DNA from: Daldinia sp. FL1419
Taxonomy: Eukaryota > Ascomycota > Sordariomycetes > Xylariales > Hypoxylaceae
Assembly: GCA_025201765.1 (NCBI GenBank)
Contig: MU623432.1
Location: 62,001-126,000 of the forward strand
DNA: 64,000 bases
Reading direction: 5' to 3'
Below the pieces are notes generated by a model. It was not told the origin of the DNA and ran no database searches. It saw only the letters and a program-made list of their open reading frames with translations. The translations under genes and the position numbers were made by a program. This document shows, in pieces, positions 1 through 12,162 of this stretch. Positions within the stretch are counted from its first letter, which is position 1; the number at the start of each line of letters is the position of its first letter.

Positions 1-2032
1 TCTATTTCCCGAGTTAATATCTCCTATCAAAGATGGCGAGTAATAAACACCTAACGGTCATTTCCTCGGAAGGCCGATTTGGATTGTCATAGCGATGAAT
101 TGGTGCCCAAGGCAGATATTAATAAAAATTTATTGGCGTAGATATTCATATTCTTTCTCCTTACTAAATAGTGGCAGTCCTTCTGGTTTTGATTTATCCT
201 CCAAAAGCGCAGATATTAGCACACTAGTATACAAGACTTCGTCAGCTGAGTTTTCAGTCACGCCGGTCTTACGCTGTTACGAATAAAGACGCCGAGTTGG
301 AGACCCCAAAGATGTTAGACCCCCTTACGGATATCTTAAAGGATTATTTTAAAAGGATGCAAAGCGTGGCGTGGCGTGTAATACATATTTCCTTCGCTGA
401 CCTCCGGTCTAGGGTAGGAGGGGCAAGGTATTACATAGATCATATGACACATGTAAAAGCCTGAACGCTTTTAATGGTTCAATGGAACCACTTCGAAGTT
501 TAGGCGTTATCTCCGATATTTCGACTGGCGAATAGGAAACCCGAACGGTATTGGTTCAAGCTTCAAACCCCAGGATGCCCCCTAGGAATCCCCAAATACA
601 TACGCCTTTAGTGTGGGCAGACATCCCCCGCGGTTCCGGAGTTACCCATGAGAGCCCTAGGCTTCCCAGGCTCCTAGTCATTCTAGCCGTGCATCCTATG
701 TGAGATTGGTTGGGATGTTGCATCTCTGATGCACGTTTAACGCGTGTGTATATGTATTGTCAGCCTATTGCATGCCTACCATGCTTGCCGAAAGGTTCGA
801 TAGTATGTGCTATTGCAAAGTATCATATCGAAATTTGGAAGTTTGCAACTTTTCTCGTCTCTTTGGAGATTACCTCAAGTTGATATATGCTGATTACTAA
901 TTGCGTCATCCAAGTACCCGGCGCTAGAGGGTCCGTGTTACGAACCCTAAGAGATCTGTGCCATCCTAGATAGACCGCGCGACGGCAGCCATGATAGCTT
1001 CCTTCGTACGATATTATACCCCGAAGGATGGATAGTTTGTCTTAGGCAACTGACGTGCTTGCGTGACTTCTAGTTCATGCAGAATAATACCTCAAAGTTG
1101 TCAAAATATTACGAAAGACCGGAACGAGGAACGGAAGGAAACGGGCCAAGGATATAGTTGTTGCAAAACTGGGCTTCACGAACGGGTGGGATATGCAGTA
1201 CTATTATAGGTAATATGTGGGTGATATGTGGGTGATGATATTGGGTATGCATGGAAAGATCTCGCCCCGAGATTAGGAATCACATTTAAAGAAACAAATA
1301 ACAAAGGCGCTACGAAAAACAATTGGCAATTGGATTTGGGCACAAAACTATAAAAAGTCCGAAAGTCGCAGAAGCTACCTAGCCGTATTGAAGATCGGTC
1401 TCCACCGATAGCTCTGGAAGTGGTACGATGGCAATACGATAGCAATACTAGCACCCAGCCTTCCTAGAAAGTTAGCAAAGTCAGGAAAGCTACAGGTAGG
1501 TAGTAGGTAGTAGTGGTCAAACTTGCCTGGGTCATACCCTGCCTACTAGGCAATCAGGGCAATACAATCACTGATCATCCAGGAACTTAACTATAAACAA
1601 ACCCCGGTTTCCCCCATCTGGTGTTCCTTCCATAATCGGCGTCAGACAGCCGCTGTTCAAAGCACGCTACTATATGCTAATACACTAAATTAACTTAGTC
1701 GCTGTGGCTAGTCTCATTAACTAGTCCCATCCCACAATTTAAGTTCGACTAAGACCTCGGAAATATCAAGGTTTGACTTGACACTTTATTGTCTTCTCCC
1801 CTCTTATTCAATCTTTGACCAAGGCTCCATTAGTAATAAGCTACCCTAAGGTAGAGAGATAAAGAGGAAGAAAAAAAAAAGTTCGCCTAATATCATTAGT
1901 CCTACTCATCCTTTCTCCAAATCAGTTTTCCCCCAACAGAAGTCCGAGATAAATCAAATCTTTCCATACTTCCCCCAATCATCTCTGCCTACCTAGAAAC
2001 TAGACAGTCCTATATTCCCATTCCCAAGCAAA
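1..2032. other. intergenic, no gene seen
   Basis: Only short frames without codon structure or recognisable motifs are present on either strand. A purine-rich tract with an A-run lies near 1865-1882. A short GTAGGTAGTAGGTAG repeat lies near 1496-1513. The last 130 bases before the next gene are pyrimidine-rich, as in many fungal promoters and leaders. Confidence 0.6.
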
Positions 2033-2510
2033 ATGTATGCCACAAGAGTTCTACGTCAAGCGGCCGCCCACGCCGAGCGCACTCCTTTGATTCGATTCAT
2101 TGGCAAACGGTCGATTCCTGGTATGTCCTTTTACAATCTTCCAACGAGCTCAACAGCGTCCCTCTCCAAATAGCTCATCCCGGTGCTAATACAGGACTCC
2201 TGTCTCAGAGAATGTAGACCACACCCCACAACCGCACCCGGCTTCCCCTAGTGGTGCTCTTCCTAGCGGTAATTCGCACGCATCTTTCTCCTCGTACCGC
2301 GACCATGCCCAGCAGCACGGTCCTCTGCGCAAGACCATCGGTGCCACTGGTGGTATTGGTGCTCAATCGGCCTCCCATCTCGGCCCCGTTGAACCCCCGA
2401 AGGGTATCTATTTCGACCGCAACCAGCTGCCCGCGCGCTTCCGCCGCGTTCCTCTTACCGCGGCTGAAATTGAAGCCGTTGAGACCGGCGGCGCCGCTCT
2501 ATTCGGTTGA
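2033..2510 (+). CDS. KGD4: Kgd4/YMR-31 family mitochondrial protein (2-oxoglutarate dehydrogenase subunit 4; older name 37S ribosomal protein YMR-31)
   Basis: Two exons, 2033-2120 and 2209-2510, joined across an 88-bp intron (donor GTATGT, branch GCTAAT near 2184, acceptor CAG at 2206-2208), give 129 residues. The N-terminus (MYATRVLRQAAAHAERT) is Arg/Ala-rich without acidic residues before position 16, fitting a mitochondrial targeting peptide. The mature part carries the family blocks PLIRFIGKRSIP, VDHTPQPHPASP and KGIYFDRNQLPARFRR. In yeast this small protein recruits E3 to the 2-oxoglutarate dehydrogenase complex; it was first catalogued as a mitochondrial ribosomal protein, hence the double naming. 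Splice phase decides the acceptor: the earlier CAG at 2192-2194 leads to a stop within ten codons, while the one at 2208 opens the frame to the TGA at 2508. It is convergent with the next gene. The family assignment is from remembered motifs and is strong. Confidence 0.88.
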
Positions 2511-3279
2511 AGTCTCGTCCCGTTTCGGCGGGCAAATTTGCGGCTATGTCCGCGCTAGTAAGACAAACATATAGCGCGCGACGTGTCGTAATCTCGGCGG
2601 GAGATAGAACGGAACGGTAGGCGGGCTGTATGGCTTCCTGCCGCTAATGATTATGATTTGCGACGTTCGATGATTGGACAAAGAGGATAACATCGAGCCA
2701 CGATTTTCTAATGGGGCGAGCGACTCTGGCGGATCAACTACGTTGGGCATCCGTCACTCATACTCATCCTATATTCTATGTAAGATGTTTGCGACCTTTC
2801 TCGAAGTAGGGAGGCGCAACTGCGGTTCATTCCCAGCATTGGAGGTGCATCAAATGACATTGTACAGTCCTTATTAAGGTCAGCATCAGTTCGGCGCTTC
2901 CGGATTTATCGTACGAGGGATGTAGATCAGGGGATGATAGCCAAAGCGACAATTCGCGAGAAAAGGATAACCCGTGGTCGTGTAGAGGATAAAGTTGGCT
3001 TTCTTTCCTTTACTGCGTTGTGTAAGACGTTGCTGAGACAAAATGCAACGCGATGATTATGTAAATTATAATCCCGGTACGGGGTTTAGAACGCAGATCA
3101 CCAGTCTGAAAAATGGGCTATTGGTGTCAAAACTTTCTAAATCATTATCTACTTGGGTTTCTGTTTGCTACGATGAAAACGTACGATAGGTTCCAAAGCA
3201 TAGTATTCTTAAGCTTAGGAAAGGGTTTAACGTAGCCATGCTGTGCCTTTTCTTGGAAGTGATGGCAAGATGCTCAACA
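2511..3279. other. convergent 3' flank, no gene seen
   Basis: This stretch lies between the stop codons of two convergent genes and presumably holds both 3' UTRs. Open frames here are short and show no recognisable motif. Confidence 0.6.
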
Positions 3280-4989
3280 TCACCGCCAATAACGTCCCCA
3301 AATAACGTACTCCTCTTTAGTCCCACAGAACTGGAAATCAATCTCTATCACATCTTGAAACCCTTCTTTAACTTTTGGTTCCTTGAAGCGAGAAAAAAAG
3401 CCATTAAAGGCGAGGCTAGGAAGCATTGTGCGGGATTCCGGGTTCATCTGTAGAAGTCAGTAACAGTGTTAAGATACTCTTGCAAGAAATTGAAGACAAA
3501 TCGAGATGCACTCATACCGACTTATTAAGAGCCCGAACAACATCATTATGTTCGCATAGAGCTTTGGGTACTCTGAACCAGACGCAGCGTATAGGAAGAT
3601 TTTTCTTACGAGCGAATTCGATCCATTCTTTTCTGCCGTCCGTATCGGCATTTGTGTTGTCTATTGAATTCAGTATACAACACTTGATCGCAAACGGGAT
3701 AGGATTCGTTTGGTGTAATGGACCGCTTACCGATGACTATGGAACTCCCCTCGTCAAGAAAATCCTCGGCAGCCTTAAAGCACTTGGCTCGGGTCTTAAG
3801 TGTATCCTGATTCACACGGTCGTACCCTAACGGCTTCAAGTTCCGCCAGTAAAATGTGCTCTTACCAGCACCAGGCGGTCCACAGAACAGAACGATGTCC
3901 TGTTCGTGTATCTTTTCGAACAGGGCATTATTGCTTCCATCGCCAGCCTCCGAATCGGGGTAGGGAAAGGCGGTCAAGTCGAAATCCCGTTCAAATTCCC
4001 GTGGTTGCTCCCCCAGAAAAAACTCTTCCGGCGTTGCGTATGCGATGCCGACATTATGCGCAAAGTTACGATCTGAGCAGCTGAAATCTTTAGTAGCGGC
4101 TTTGCCAGTCTTGCCAGATTTCAGCTGTGCGGTTCTGCCGCCTGCGTCGCCCACGAAGATGCTATCTTCAAGGTCAACCTCGTCCTCACGTAGGCCGTAG
4201 TCCCGACAAACTTCAGACCACATGCCAGTGCGCGGCTTACGAAAGCCGTCGTAACCTGTGGCGGCGTATATGGTGGTAGGTAGTTCGAGTTGGGCGAGCA
4301 CCGCGCTGCATTTCTGTTTGAACTTGTCGACTTTGGCTTTGGTACCAGCCTTCGGTGCCTTAGACTTGGGATCCGGGTGTAGCGTCAGCCCGCCTTGGTT
4401 GCTAAGAATCACCACCTGGTAGCTGAGGTATGTAAGCATGATACACCGTATTGATATACCGGTCACATACTCTTCCTCGTATAACTTCCGTAGCCGTGAG
4501 GGCACACTAGAATCCCACCACTTCCAATCGCTAGGGTCGTCCGCAAATTTCTTGCCTGATGCCGTGGTGATCAGGGTTGAATCCTAGGTTTACCGTTAGC
4601 TCTGCTACTCGTCGAAACCTGGCGGTCGGGGAGAGCTTCAAGAGGGTCGGACCATACCAAATCGAACGCGGCTATCTTTCTTCTCTTCCTGCGACCGGAC
4701 TCGTCTATCTTCTCGGGTTCGTAACGGCCAACAAGTAAAGTGGGCGACGAATCGTTACCATCGGAGACGCGCTCGGTCCATGCGGTCTGGTCCTTTGGTT
4801 TCTGGGACGTCGGGGTAAAGAAATTAGCCACGGCATTCTCTGGCGGTAGCGACACGATCAGCACGGGCGAGTTTAACGGAAATGTTCATAGGCTACACAC
4901 GAACTTGATATATTACTTTGGGTTTTGCGCTTTAGGGGTGGAGGGGATATGGACTTTTCTGGCCCTTTCCGCTTGCTGGACGTGGCCAT
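3280..4989 (-). CDS. PNK1: bifunctional polynucleotide kinase 3'-phosphatase (Pnk1/PNKP type)
   Basis: Six exons on the minus strand: 4989-4917, 4839-4658, 4583-4471, 4422-3731, 3660-3518 and 3447-3280. The introns are 77, 74, 48, 70 and 70 bp; all phases close, giving 456 residues. PNKP removes 3'-phosphates and phosphorylates 5'-hydroxyls at DNA breaks in the nucleus, preparing ends for ligation. The N-terminus is basic (SSKRKGPEK, PPPLKRK), a likely nuclear signal, followed by AVANFFTPTSQK. The HAD phosphatase has FDLDSTLI at about residues 83-90, whose DxDST is split by intron 2 between Leu and Asp, then VVILSNQGG, KPRTGMW and SIFVGDAGGR. The kinase P-loop GPPGAGKST is at about 304-312, followed by RVNQDTLK, DNTNAD and the C-terminal IWGRYW. 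No FHA domain is present, as is usual for fungal members. It is divergent from the F-box/2EXR gene. Identity is very secure. Confidence 0.93.
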
Positions 4990-5726
4990 TCTGTGGGATA
5001 TTTGGAGATAATCTAGAGTTTTGGATATCTTGTAAGGAGGTGAGTAGAAGCGTGGAAGTGCAGATGTGCGAACGAGCTTGGATGTACATTGTGTACATGC
5101 AGGTACCGCGGTACTTAATAGACGGTCACCATAAAGCATGTGCCTATTAATAAGCCACACCATGACTTGAAGACCTGAATCAAATAGGTACCTAGGTAGG
5201 TATTAACCAGTATAATATAAAATAAGAATTTCCCGTTCAAGATCAAATTGTAAATACGTGGGTACATAACTTAGGTCGCAGCTAGGGTTTAAATGGTTTG
5301 GTACCAAGTTGATGCATGTGCAGTTTTGCCTGCATCTTTTTAAGGTTTACCGAAATGGGGGAAATAGCATACCACGCATCTATTAGCCATTAGGCGCATA
5401 CCTAGGGGGTAACACCTGCAAATAACAGCAAAGAGCCTACCTACCTAATGTAAAGGTATGATGTAGTGTATAAAGTAAAATACGCACATTTAACTACACC
5501 CTGTCTCTTTCCAGCTTTCCAACCTTACCCCTCCCAATATCAACTCGCACCGTACATAATATCAACTACCTCATATGCCATACCTCCTTTGAGGTATCTA
5601 CATACATCGCCTACACTAAGTAGCTTCATACGTACGAGGTTCTAGCCTACCTAGCTAAGGTTAGGTATCGAGTGTTGGGCATCACGACGTCTTAAAGACT
5701 ATCATCCTCCCCCATCCTCCCCCATC
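4990..5726. other. divergent promoter region of the PNK1-like and F-box/2EXR-like genes
   Basis: This 0.74-kb region separates two divergently transcribed genes, so it should hold both promoters. It contains TACCTAGGTAGGTATT at 5189-5204, the same 16 bases as at 56389-56404, and CCTACCTACCTA at 5437-5448. Just before the ATG at 5727 a pyrimidine-rich CATCCTCCCCC unit is repeated (5703-5726). No TATA box can be assigned with confidence. Confidence 0.5.
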
Positions 5727-7496
5727 ATGTCGCCGCCGTCATCCTCGGCCGGCGAAACGTGCAAATTCATTAATCTCCCTAATCCGATTCGGCATCTGGT
5801 CTACCGTTACGTAGGTCTACCTGCAAATACTTTTCTATATCTTGACAGACCCCAATCCAGCCGTAGTCCTTACAGCGGAACACGTCAGAACCTTGACAGC
5901 ATATTTAACCTCTTGCTCGTCTGTCGGACTATTCACGTTGAGATATCTTCGTATCTATACTCAGACAATACTATAGTTACCCATAGCTTGGAACCCCTTA
6001 TAAGACTCAACACATCTTCCCTCTCCTATCTCACTTCTCTCAAGATACATTTAAATGTCGCTGGCACGACGCACTGTGGACAGAGGTATTGGGGATATGA
6101 TAGTGAAGGGTTAAGAGAATCAGATCCTCTGATATCTATGTGGAAGGCTGTAGTCCACCTTATTGCCCCTTATATCAAACCCCACCAGTTAGAACTGGCG
6201 CTCATTTGCGACTGCGAGCCTAGACGGGCATATACTGCAAATCTCGTATTGGCACCTCTGCGCCAATTACCCGTTCTGAGGCAATGCCACATTCGCCTTG
6301 GAAGTAAACCTCACCGCCAGCTTCGTCAACTAGCCTGGAGTGCTGCTGAACACGCCGTCGGCCTAGCGCCGCTATCCACATTTCAGTTTCTACGTCTCCC
6401 GCCTGAGATACGTATCAGGATCTTAGAGTATACAGATCTTGTAACACCTTCAAATAAGATCCTATGGAAGCCAGGGGTAGGCTATCATACCTTTAGAGAG
6501 TGCGACTCTCGGAAGTACGGACCCCCATATTGCCACCCAAATGACCACCGGTCTTGTATATCAGGCAAGGATGAAGGCAAGAGCTGTCTGAAATGCCCCC
6601 ACGGCGACAGTAGGGTGAAATACGGACCCGAATCACACTGCTGGAGCTGTTTCCATTACACCTGCCAATTCTATGACTGCGAGAGGCGTAGCACGGCGGG
6701 TGATCAGACTTACACAGGGTGTTTCTGCTCCCGGCGTCACGCTGCATATTCGCCCCTGTGCCGCTGTTGGGCTCCCCCTACCGATTTCTTCCTCGTCAGT
6801 CGAGCTTTTCGGGAGTCCGCCGAGGCCGTCTTCTTTGCTCATAATCACTTCGTCGTCCGCACCTATTATCATTATATCCGCCCCTCCTTCGTCGCAGGTA
6901 ATACAGCCCTGCCCCCTAAACGATATCCGGGTTGCGAATTCTTCAGCACCATACCCGCAGACGCAATACGACACCTGCGGTCTCTGGAAATAATATTCGA
7001 CGACCAGAGACCCTTGGCCCGCTACCACCCGCCTCAGATGCGCCCTTTTGCTAGCATCAAGGGCAGACTTAGCCTACAGTTTCTCCAAATCATCGCCGTG
7101 CTAATACCTACCAGAGCCTGGAGAATGGGTATGGTAGCTGCTGAAAAAGGCATGGATTATGTGGGAGATCTAGCAGACAAGTATTTATGGCCTCTTAGCC
7201 GTGTCGATCTTGCTCCTAGGGCACGAACGCTTGTCGTAGAGATCCTCGATGTTATCCCGGATATATTTTATTATCTGCGCTCCCCGTCCAACGAATTTCC
7301 AACACACATTCAAGGCCGCTTGCTCTACTCACGCTCGCACACAGCTAGACTAATAACTAGCGTTACAGGCAGTACCCAGAGTGAATTAGATAGTACCTCT
7401 GGAGTGCGCGGTGGTCAGCTAGTTGAAGGTTTCTGTTTATACGGTGATGTAAACTATACTGAGTTGAATTTTAGCATCACTCGTGGGCTGCGCTGA
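5727..7496 (+). CDS. F-box/2EXR-like protein with two related halves and a Cys/His-rich insert
   Basis: One uninterrupted frame of 589 residues. Two segments resemble the fungal 2EXR/F-box-like fold that begins with a Leu-Pro helix: FINLPNPIRHLVYRYVGLP at about 14-32, then FNLLLVCRTIHVEISSYLYS at 60-79; and again FQFLRLPPEIRIRILEYTDL at 219-238, then FFLVSRAFRESAEAVFFAHN at 354-373. Between the elements of the second copy lies an insert of about 100 residues rich in Cys and His (about 258-348; CLKCPHGD, CWSCFHYTC, CFCSRRH, CRCW), which could bind zinc. Proteins of this kind are abundant in filamentous fungi and mostly uncharacterised; an SCF ubiquitin-ligase adaptor role is only a guess. The ATG follows a stop-rich, pyrimidine-rich leader and is the first in frame. 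The first 25 residues show no signal peptide. No intron is needed. Confidence 0.75.
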   Translation: MSPPSSSAGETCKFINLPNPIRHLVYRYVGLPANTFLYLDRPQSSRSPYSGTRQNLDSIFNLLLVCRTIHVEISSYLYSDNTIVTHSLEPLIRLNTSSLSYLTSLKIHLNVAGTTHCGQRYWGYDSEGLRESDPLISMWKAVVHLIAPYIKPHQLELALICDCEPRRAYTANLVLAPLRQLPVLRQCHIRLGSKPHRQLRQLAWSAAEHAVGLAPLSTFQFLRLPPEIRIRILEYTDLVTPSNKILWKPGVGYHTFRECDSRKYGPPYCHPNDHRSCISGKDEGKSCLKCPHGDSRVKYGPESHCWSCFHYTCQFYDCERRSTAGDQTYTGCFCSRRHAAYSPLCRCWAPPTDFFLVSRAFRESAEAVFFAHNHFVVRTYYHYIRPSFVAGNTALPPKRYPGCEFFSTIPADAIRHLRSLEIIFDDQRPLARYHPPQMRPFASIKGRLSLQFLQIIAVLIPTRAWRMGMVAAEKGMDYVGDLADKYLWPLSRVDLAPRARTLVVEILDVIPDIFYYLRSPSNEFPTHIQGRLLYSRSHTARLITSVTGSTQSELDSTSGVRGGQLVEGFCLYGDVNYTELNFSITRGLR

Positions 7497-8833
7497 AAAT
7501 CAAGATTAGCCTTCCTTGCAAAGTTGTGGAAGAGGGACTGGCAGGAAACCATCTTGGATGACGGGTACGGCGGTCAAAAGGTAAGATGCTACTAATATAG
7601 CTCTGCATTTTAATATTCTTCCCTGTTATTAGATAGCCGCGAGAATCTAGTTAGGTAGAGCCGAGTTGCGACCTATGTAAAAACCGCCATAGGCCGAAGC
7701 TCCCAAGCAACGACAAACAACCTTATTACGTCTTTACGGCTTGTCATATTCAAGGCGATCTAGTACGCCGGCCTAGAAAAGCCTTCTTAACTCATGTCTC
7801 TTTATCGAAAGTAATCTATGAAGCGGGCGTCCATACCATTAGCTATTAGTATAGAACTCGACTTTCATGTAGGGCTGTTGGCATTCCCGCTCATATATAA
7901 ACTCAATCCTGTTTCAAAGTTTGTCTATTGTTTGTATTTAGCATGAGTGCTGCGGTAGACCCAACTTGAGGCGGTCGAGGGATTCATTGCTAGACTTTTG
8001 AATAGTCCAGTAATAGGACCGGGTATTCCCATACCCAATCAAGGTTCAATGAAAGAGCAATATCAAATATCAGACACATCTAGACCCCAATGCCTACTAA
8101 ACAACTCCCGATGCAGGTGTTAGCTCACGAGATGACAGAAGACTATAGACACGTTGCTACCCGACGATAGAAATACGAGGATGAATAGTACGGGAATAGC
8201 ACCGACGAGAAACTTTTTGACTCCGGGTCCGTCAATAATTACCTTGATAGCCTATTTACCGATGCGACTGCGATAAATATCCTGAAAGACACCTTGACTC
8301 GAGACGAGTCGGACTGGATACGTGAGGTTCCACGCCACAAGTTGTTTGCTTACTCCCTGACGATCTTGATAATGTTCACGCATCTGATCACGGTACCTAT
8401 CTAGGCTCTCCGACTGGTGCCCACTTCCTTTGGGGTAGCAAGGTCTTAATCTTGCGTCGATGTTATGCTCATTGTCCCAAGTTCGATTGCTACCTAGTCT
8501 TTCAAGCCACAAAAAGCATTGTGAAAAAGCTCGTCGAATCAGATAGCGTATGGTTCTCTAATACGGAGATAGTTGCATCTGAGCGAAGACTCCTCCACAT
8601 CCCCCGCTCTCCCCACACCCTGATCCCGCAGAGTCTCATCGCGGCTGACGTACAGACGGTAGATTTCATTGCCGAGTACGTGCTAACGGTTTCCTTAATG
8701 CCGAGAAACAAGGAGTGGGTATTTTCGTATCTTTAATATGCACACGTCCGTACGTATTTAAAGTCAGAGCTGTTCCACCGGCCATGGATACTGAGGTGCT
8801 TGGAGGATCGGGTGACAGCCCATAGAACTCATA
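7497..8833. other. intergenic, no gene seen
   Basis: 1.3 kb between two plus-strand genes. The overlapping short frames around 8252-8990 mirror each other on both strands and have no recognised motif; I treat them as chance. The promoter of the following permease should lie at the right end. Confidence 0.55.
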
Positions 8834-10687
8834 ATGGAGAAGTTTAACCACGAAGTTGAACATCGGAGCGATACAAATGCGGACGCACCAGGGAATGACG
8901 GTCAGACTGTCTTGTTTGGTCAATTTTTGGCGGCAAGCCCAGACTGGCATCGTGAGATGACAAAGAGGCTCACGAAGAAGGTCGACTTTCATCTGCTTCC
9001 GATGTTAACCTTGATGTACATGCTTAACTTCTTGGATCGAAAGTAAGTCGTAAGAAGCTCTCACGCCGAACAGACTGCTAATAGAGGGAGCAGTAACCTT
9101 GCACAGGCCCGTCTCGGAACTCTAGAAGATGACCTTGGCATGAAGGGAACAGACTTTAACCTCGCGACGAGCATCTTGTTCGTCGGATACATCATCATGC
9201 AGCTCCCTTCGAATCTCTTGATAACTCGAGTGTCGCCTTCGGTTTATCTTGGAGTAGCCATGACGATCTGGGGAGCTATATCTACGGCTCAGGCAGCGAC
9301 TCACACGTTCGCGTCTTTAGTCGTCTGCCGATTCTTTCTCGGCTTTGGTATGTGACTTGGTGGAATGGTCTGAGGGAGATGAAAATTATAGAGTAATATT
9401 CCGTGACTAACATATCAGCAGCGGAAGCGCCCTTTTTTCCAGGTGCAATCTTTCTAATGTCAAGTTGGTATACCCGGCCCGAACTGGCCCTTAGAATCGC
9501 ATGGTTCTACTGCGGACACTCGGTAGCGAACGCGTTTGGAGGTCTCCTGGGTGCCGGGGTTCTAGGCAATCTGAGCGGTGCTCACGGTATCGCGGGATGG
9601 TAAGCATATTCCATACGAGTTGGTATTTTATGCTGACTTACAAGGCGATGGCTATTCATCATCGAGGGCAGCATAACAATATTCTCCGCCATCTGTTCGG
9701 CCTTCATTTTACCAAACTTTCCAGCCACGACGAAGTGGTTAACCCCGGAAGAACGCGCGTACGCGCAGTGGCGGCTCGTCGAGGACGCCGGGGAGGTGGA
9801 CGTAGCCAACGCCTCATCTATCAAAGAAGGGGTCATGCTAGCACTACGCGACCCGCGTCTGTACCTGTTCACGTTATTGCAACACGCGTCACTACTTTCG
9901 CAAACGTTTCAGTATTTCTTCCCGACGATTCTGCAAACCTTGGGATATAGTAACATAGAAACCCTGCTCCTGACTGTGCCGGTCTGGGTGGTATGCTTCT
10001 CGGTCTCTCTAATCGCGACGTATACGTCGGGACGTTTCGCAGATCGTAGCATTCATATTATATGCTTGATACTGATTTCCGCCGCGGGAAACGCCATCGT
10101 AGTAGCCACGCTTGATAAGGGAGTTCGCTTTTTCGCCTTGTTCCTCTTGCCAATGGGTGCAGTTCCGGCATACCAGGTAATTCTTCTCGTTCTTCCCGAT
10201 AAACCGGCGGGATGTGCCGAGATGGTATCTCGTTAACGTTCAAACTATAGATCATACTCGCTTGGGTAGCTAATAGCTTCCCGCGCCCGCTGGTTAAGCG
10301 TAGCGCATGTATCTCCTTTGCCAACATGGTTGGCAACACGGCCAATATCTATGGCACCTACATGTGCGTACCAAATTAGCCACACCGAGTCCTGCACGTA
10401 TTCCCGTTTTGAAAGAGAAAGAAAACACCTATGCAAGGGCGCTGACCGCAGACTGCGTTTAATTCAAAAGGTATCCATCTGTCGATGGGCCTAGATACCT
10501 TGTCGGTGGAAGCGCCACGGCAGCCGATGCGCTTCTTGTTGCCGTCCTAGCCATCGTCGCGAGGCTTGTGTTGCAAAGACAGAATCGGAAATTAGCTAGC
10601 CGCGAGGCCTCCGACCCGGACGAGCCCCAAATGCAGCCGAGGGAACTAGAACCAAACGCTCCAGTGGGTTTTAGATATATCCTTTAG
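8834..10687 (+). CDS. MFS permease of the anion:cation symporter (Dal5/Tna1-like) family
   Basis: Six exons: 8834-9042, 9094-9347, 9422-9599, 9645-10176, 10251-10363 and 10471-10687. The introns are 51, 74, 45, 74 and 107 bp. Phases close to 500 residues ending in PVGFRYIL. The family uses proton symport to import small organic acids and vitamins such as allantoate, nicotinate, pantothenate or biotin across the plasma membrane. Diagnostic segments are LPMLTLMYMLNFLDR in TM1, then ARLGTLEDDLGM, GYIIMQLPSNLL, VCRFFLGFAEAPFFPGAIF, LSSWYTRPELALRIAWFY-type sequence (here beginning MSSWY), GWRWLFIIEG and the late NIYGTYMYP. About 12 membrane segments are expected. The substrate cannot be told from sequence. 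Intron 2 ends in CAGCAG, a tandem acceptor; the second AG gives the conserved GFAEAP and was chosen. No neighbouring gene suggests a pathway. Confidence 0.88.
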
Positions 10688-12162
10688 AACTAGATACGTC
10701 GACGGGTCAGGATTGGATGCTGATTTCTTGACCGCGGTGTCGGGGAATAAGAACGAGTGTTATACGAGGCTCGGCATTGATGTATGGCGTATTCTCGAGT
10801 GCTCTACGGATACGTACGCAACTGGTATATGGCGCCGATCTTTCAATATAGTTATTTATGGCTGGACTATTTCAGCTAGTCCGGGGGTAGCAAATGCTTC
10901 TCGACGCCTCGAATACTACCCTACCATAGATATTTCATATCGAGCTACGACAATGACAATATGCTGTCAAACTCAAGCCCCCTCTACCCCTCTGCCCCTC
11001 TCCCTCTCCCTCTTCCTTCGCAAAATGGCGCCGGAGAAGGAATCCACGAGAACGATCCGTGAAGTAAAATTCGGTACGACGAACTCGCTGCATTCACTAA
11101 CTATAGGCATGCACAATCAGATACCAAGAGAATTATGATCGTGCTTCCCACAAGATTTCCTCTATGCTAGCTAAACGCTGTCTTGATCTACATGGTAAAG
11201 CTATTCATGTACACGATTTCCTCCTCGCCCCCCCAAAGACAGCAAACCACCCGCAAACCGGAGTCAAAATTGACACTTGAAAGCCGGAGACTGCGGTCCT
11301 TGCTGATGCTTAATATTGCCCCTCCATCTACGGAGCTGGCCAAATTGATTGTGCACCGTCCTCCTATTCTTCAGAGAAAACGATGTACAGCAGAACATGG
11401 GGCGGTCTTCTTCCGTAATTATTTTTCTCTTGTCTTGTGCTCTCCCACACCCTCTCCAAGCGCCGACGCAATGATACGCGGGTAAACACTAAGGATTACC
11501 AATTAAAAGAAAACATACCCAGGTTACCACATCCCGTTCTCCAAAAACTCAATGCTGCGCGATTTCAAGAACTTTTGTTTTATGATATGCAACCGGTACA
11601 GTATCCTCCATCGAGACGCTAGGTATGAATTCTGTATACATGAGGAATAAAAAGGGTACAAAAAGAAGTGAAGAAAATGAACAAATCTATGTAATGTCCC
11701 GAGAATCGGCATTTTCTGCCGATCCTAGCCACGTAAGTGCAGATGCATAACGTAGGTCGCCGATATTGCGCAATATCAGGGACTGGACACACCAGAGAAA
11801 TGATCCGAGTAGTGAAGTATATGCAGGGGACTGCTTTCGGTCTCGGGCCGAGGCAGCCTCACGAAGATTATGATCCAGGGGATTTTTAATAAAAAAAAAA
11901 TATAAACATTTTTGAATTCGATACACTAACGCCCTTGCGATGCATGTGAATGCCGTTGGAGCGGGCTGATACTGTCGTCGCGGTCGTCCTCTATGTGGTA
12001 TCCAAGTAAAAGAGCAAATGGTATCTCTCTATGCTGTAAGACATAAAATAGAAGTTGTAAAAGAAAATGAGCGTAAGTGACATTAGAGTCGTAGTCGTCA
12101 TTAAATAGTCGGTCGTCACAAAGGTCACTCGAAGTTGGTGACCACATAATATAAATGAAATT
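10688..12162. other. convergent 3' region, no gene seen
   Basis: 1.5 kb between two convergent genes. Short frames (for example 10713-11138) show no codon pattern or family motif. A pyrimidine-rich tract (CCCCTCTCCCTCTCCCTC type) lies near 10990-11016 and an A/T-rich run near 11885-11906. Confidence 0.55.

Noticed and set aside
2191..2195. First acceptor-like CAG in the KGD4 intron
   Set aside because: Using it shifts the frame into a stop within ten codons; the CAG ending at 2208 restores the family sequence.
8252..8992. Cluster of short frames upstream of the MFS permease
   Set aside because: They mirror each other on both strands and have no motif; the permease starts cleanly at 8834.
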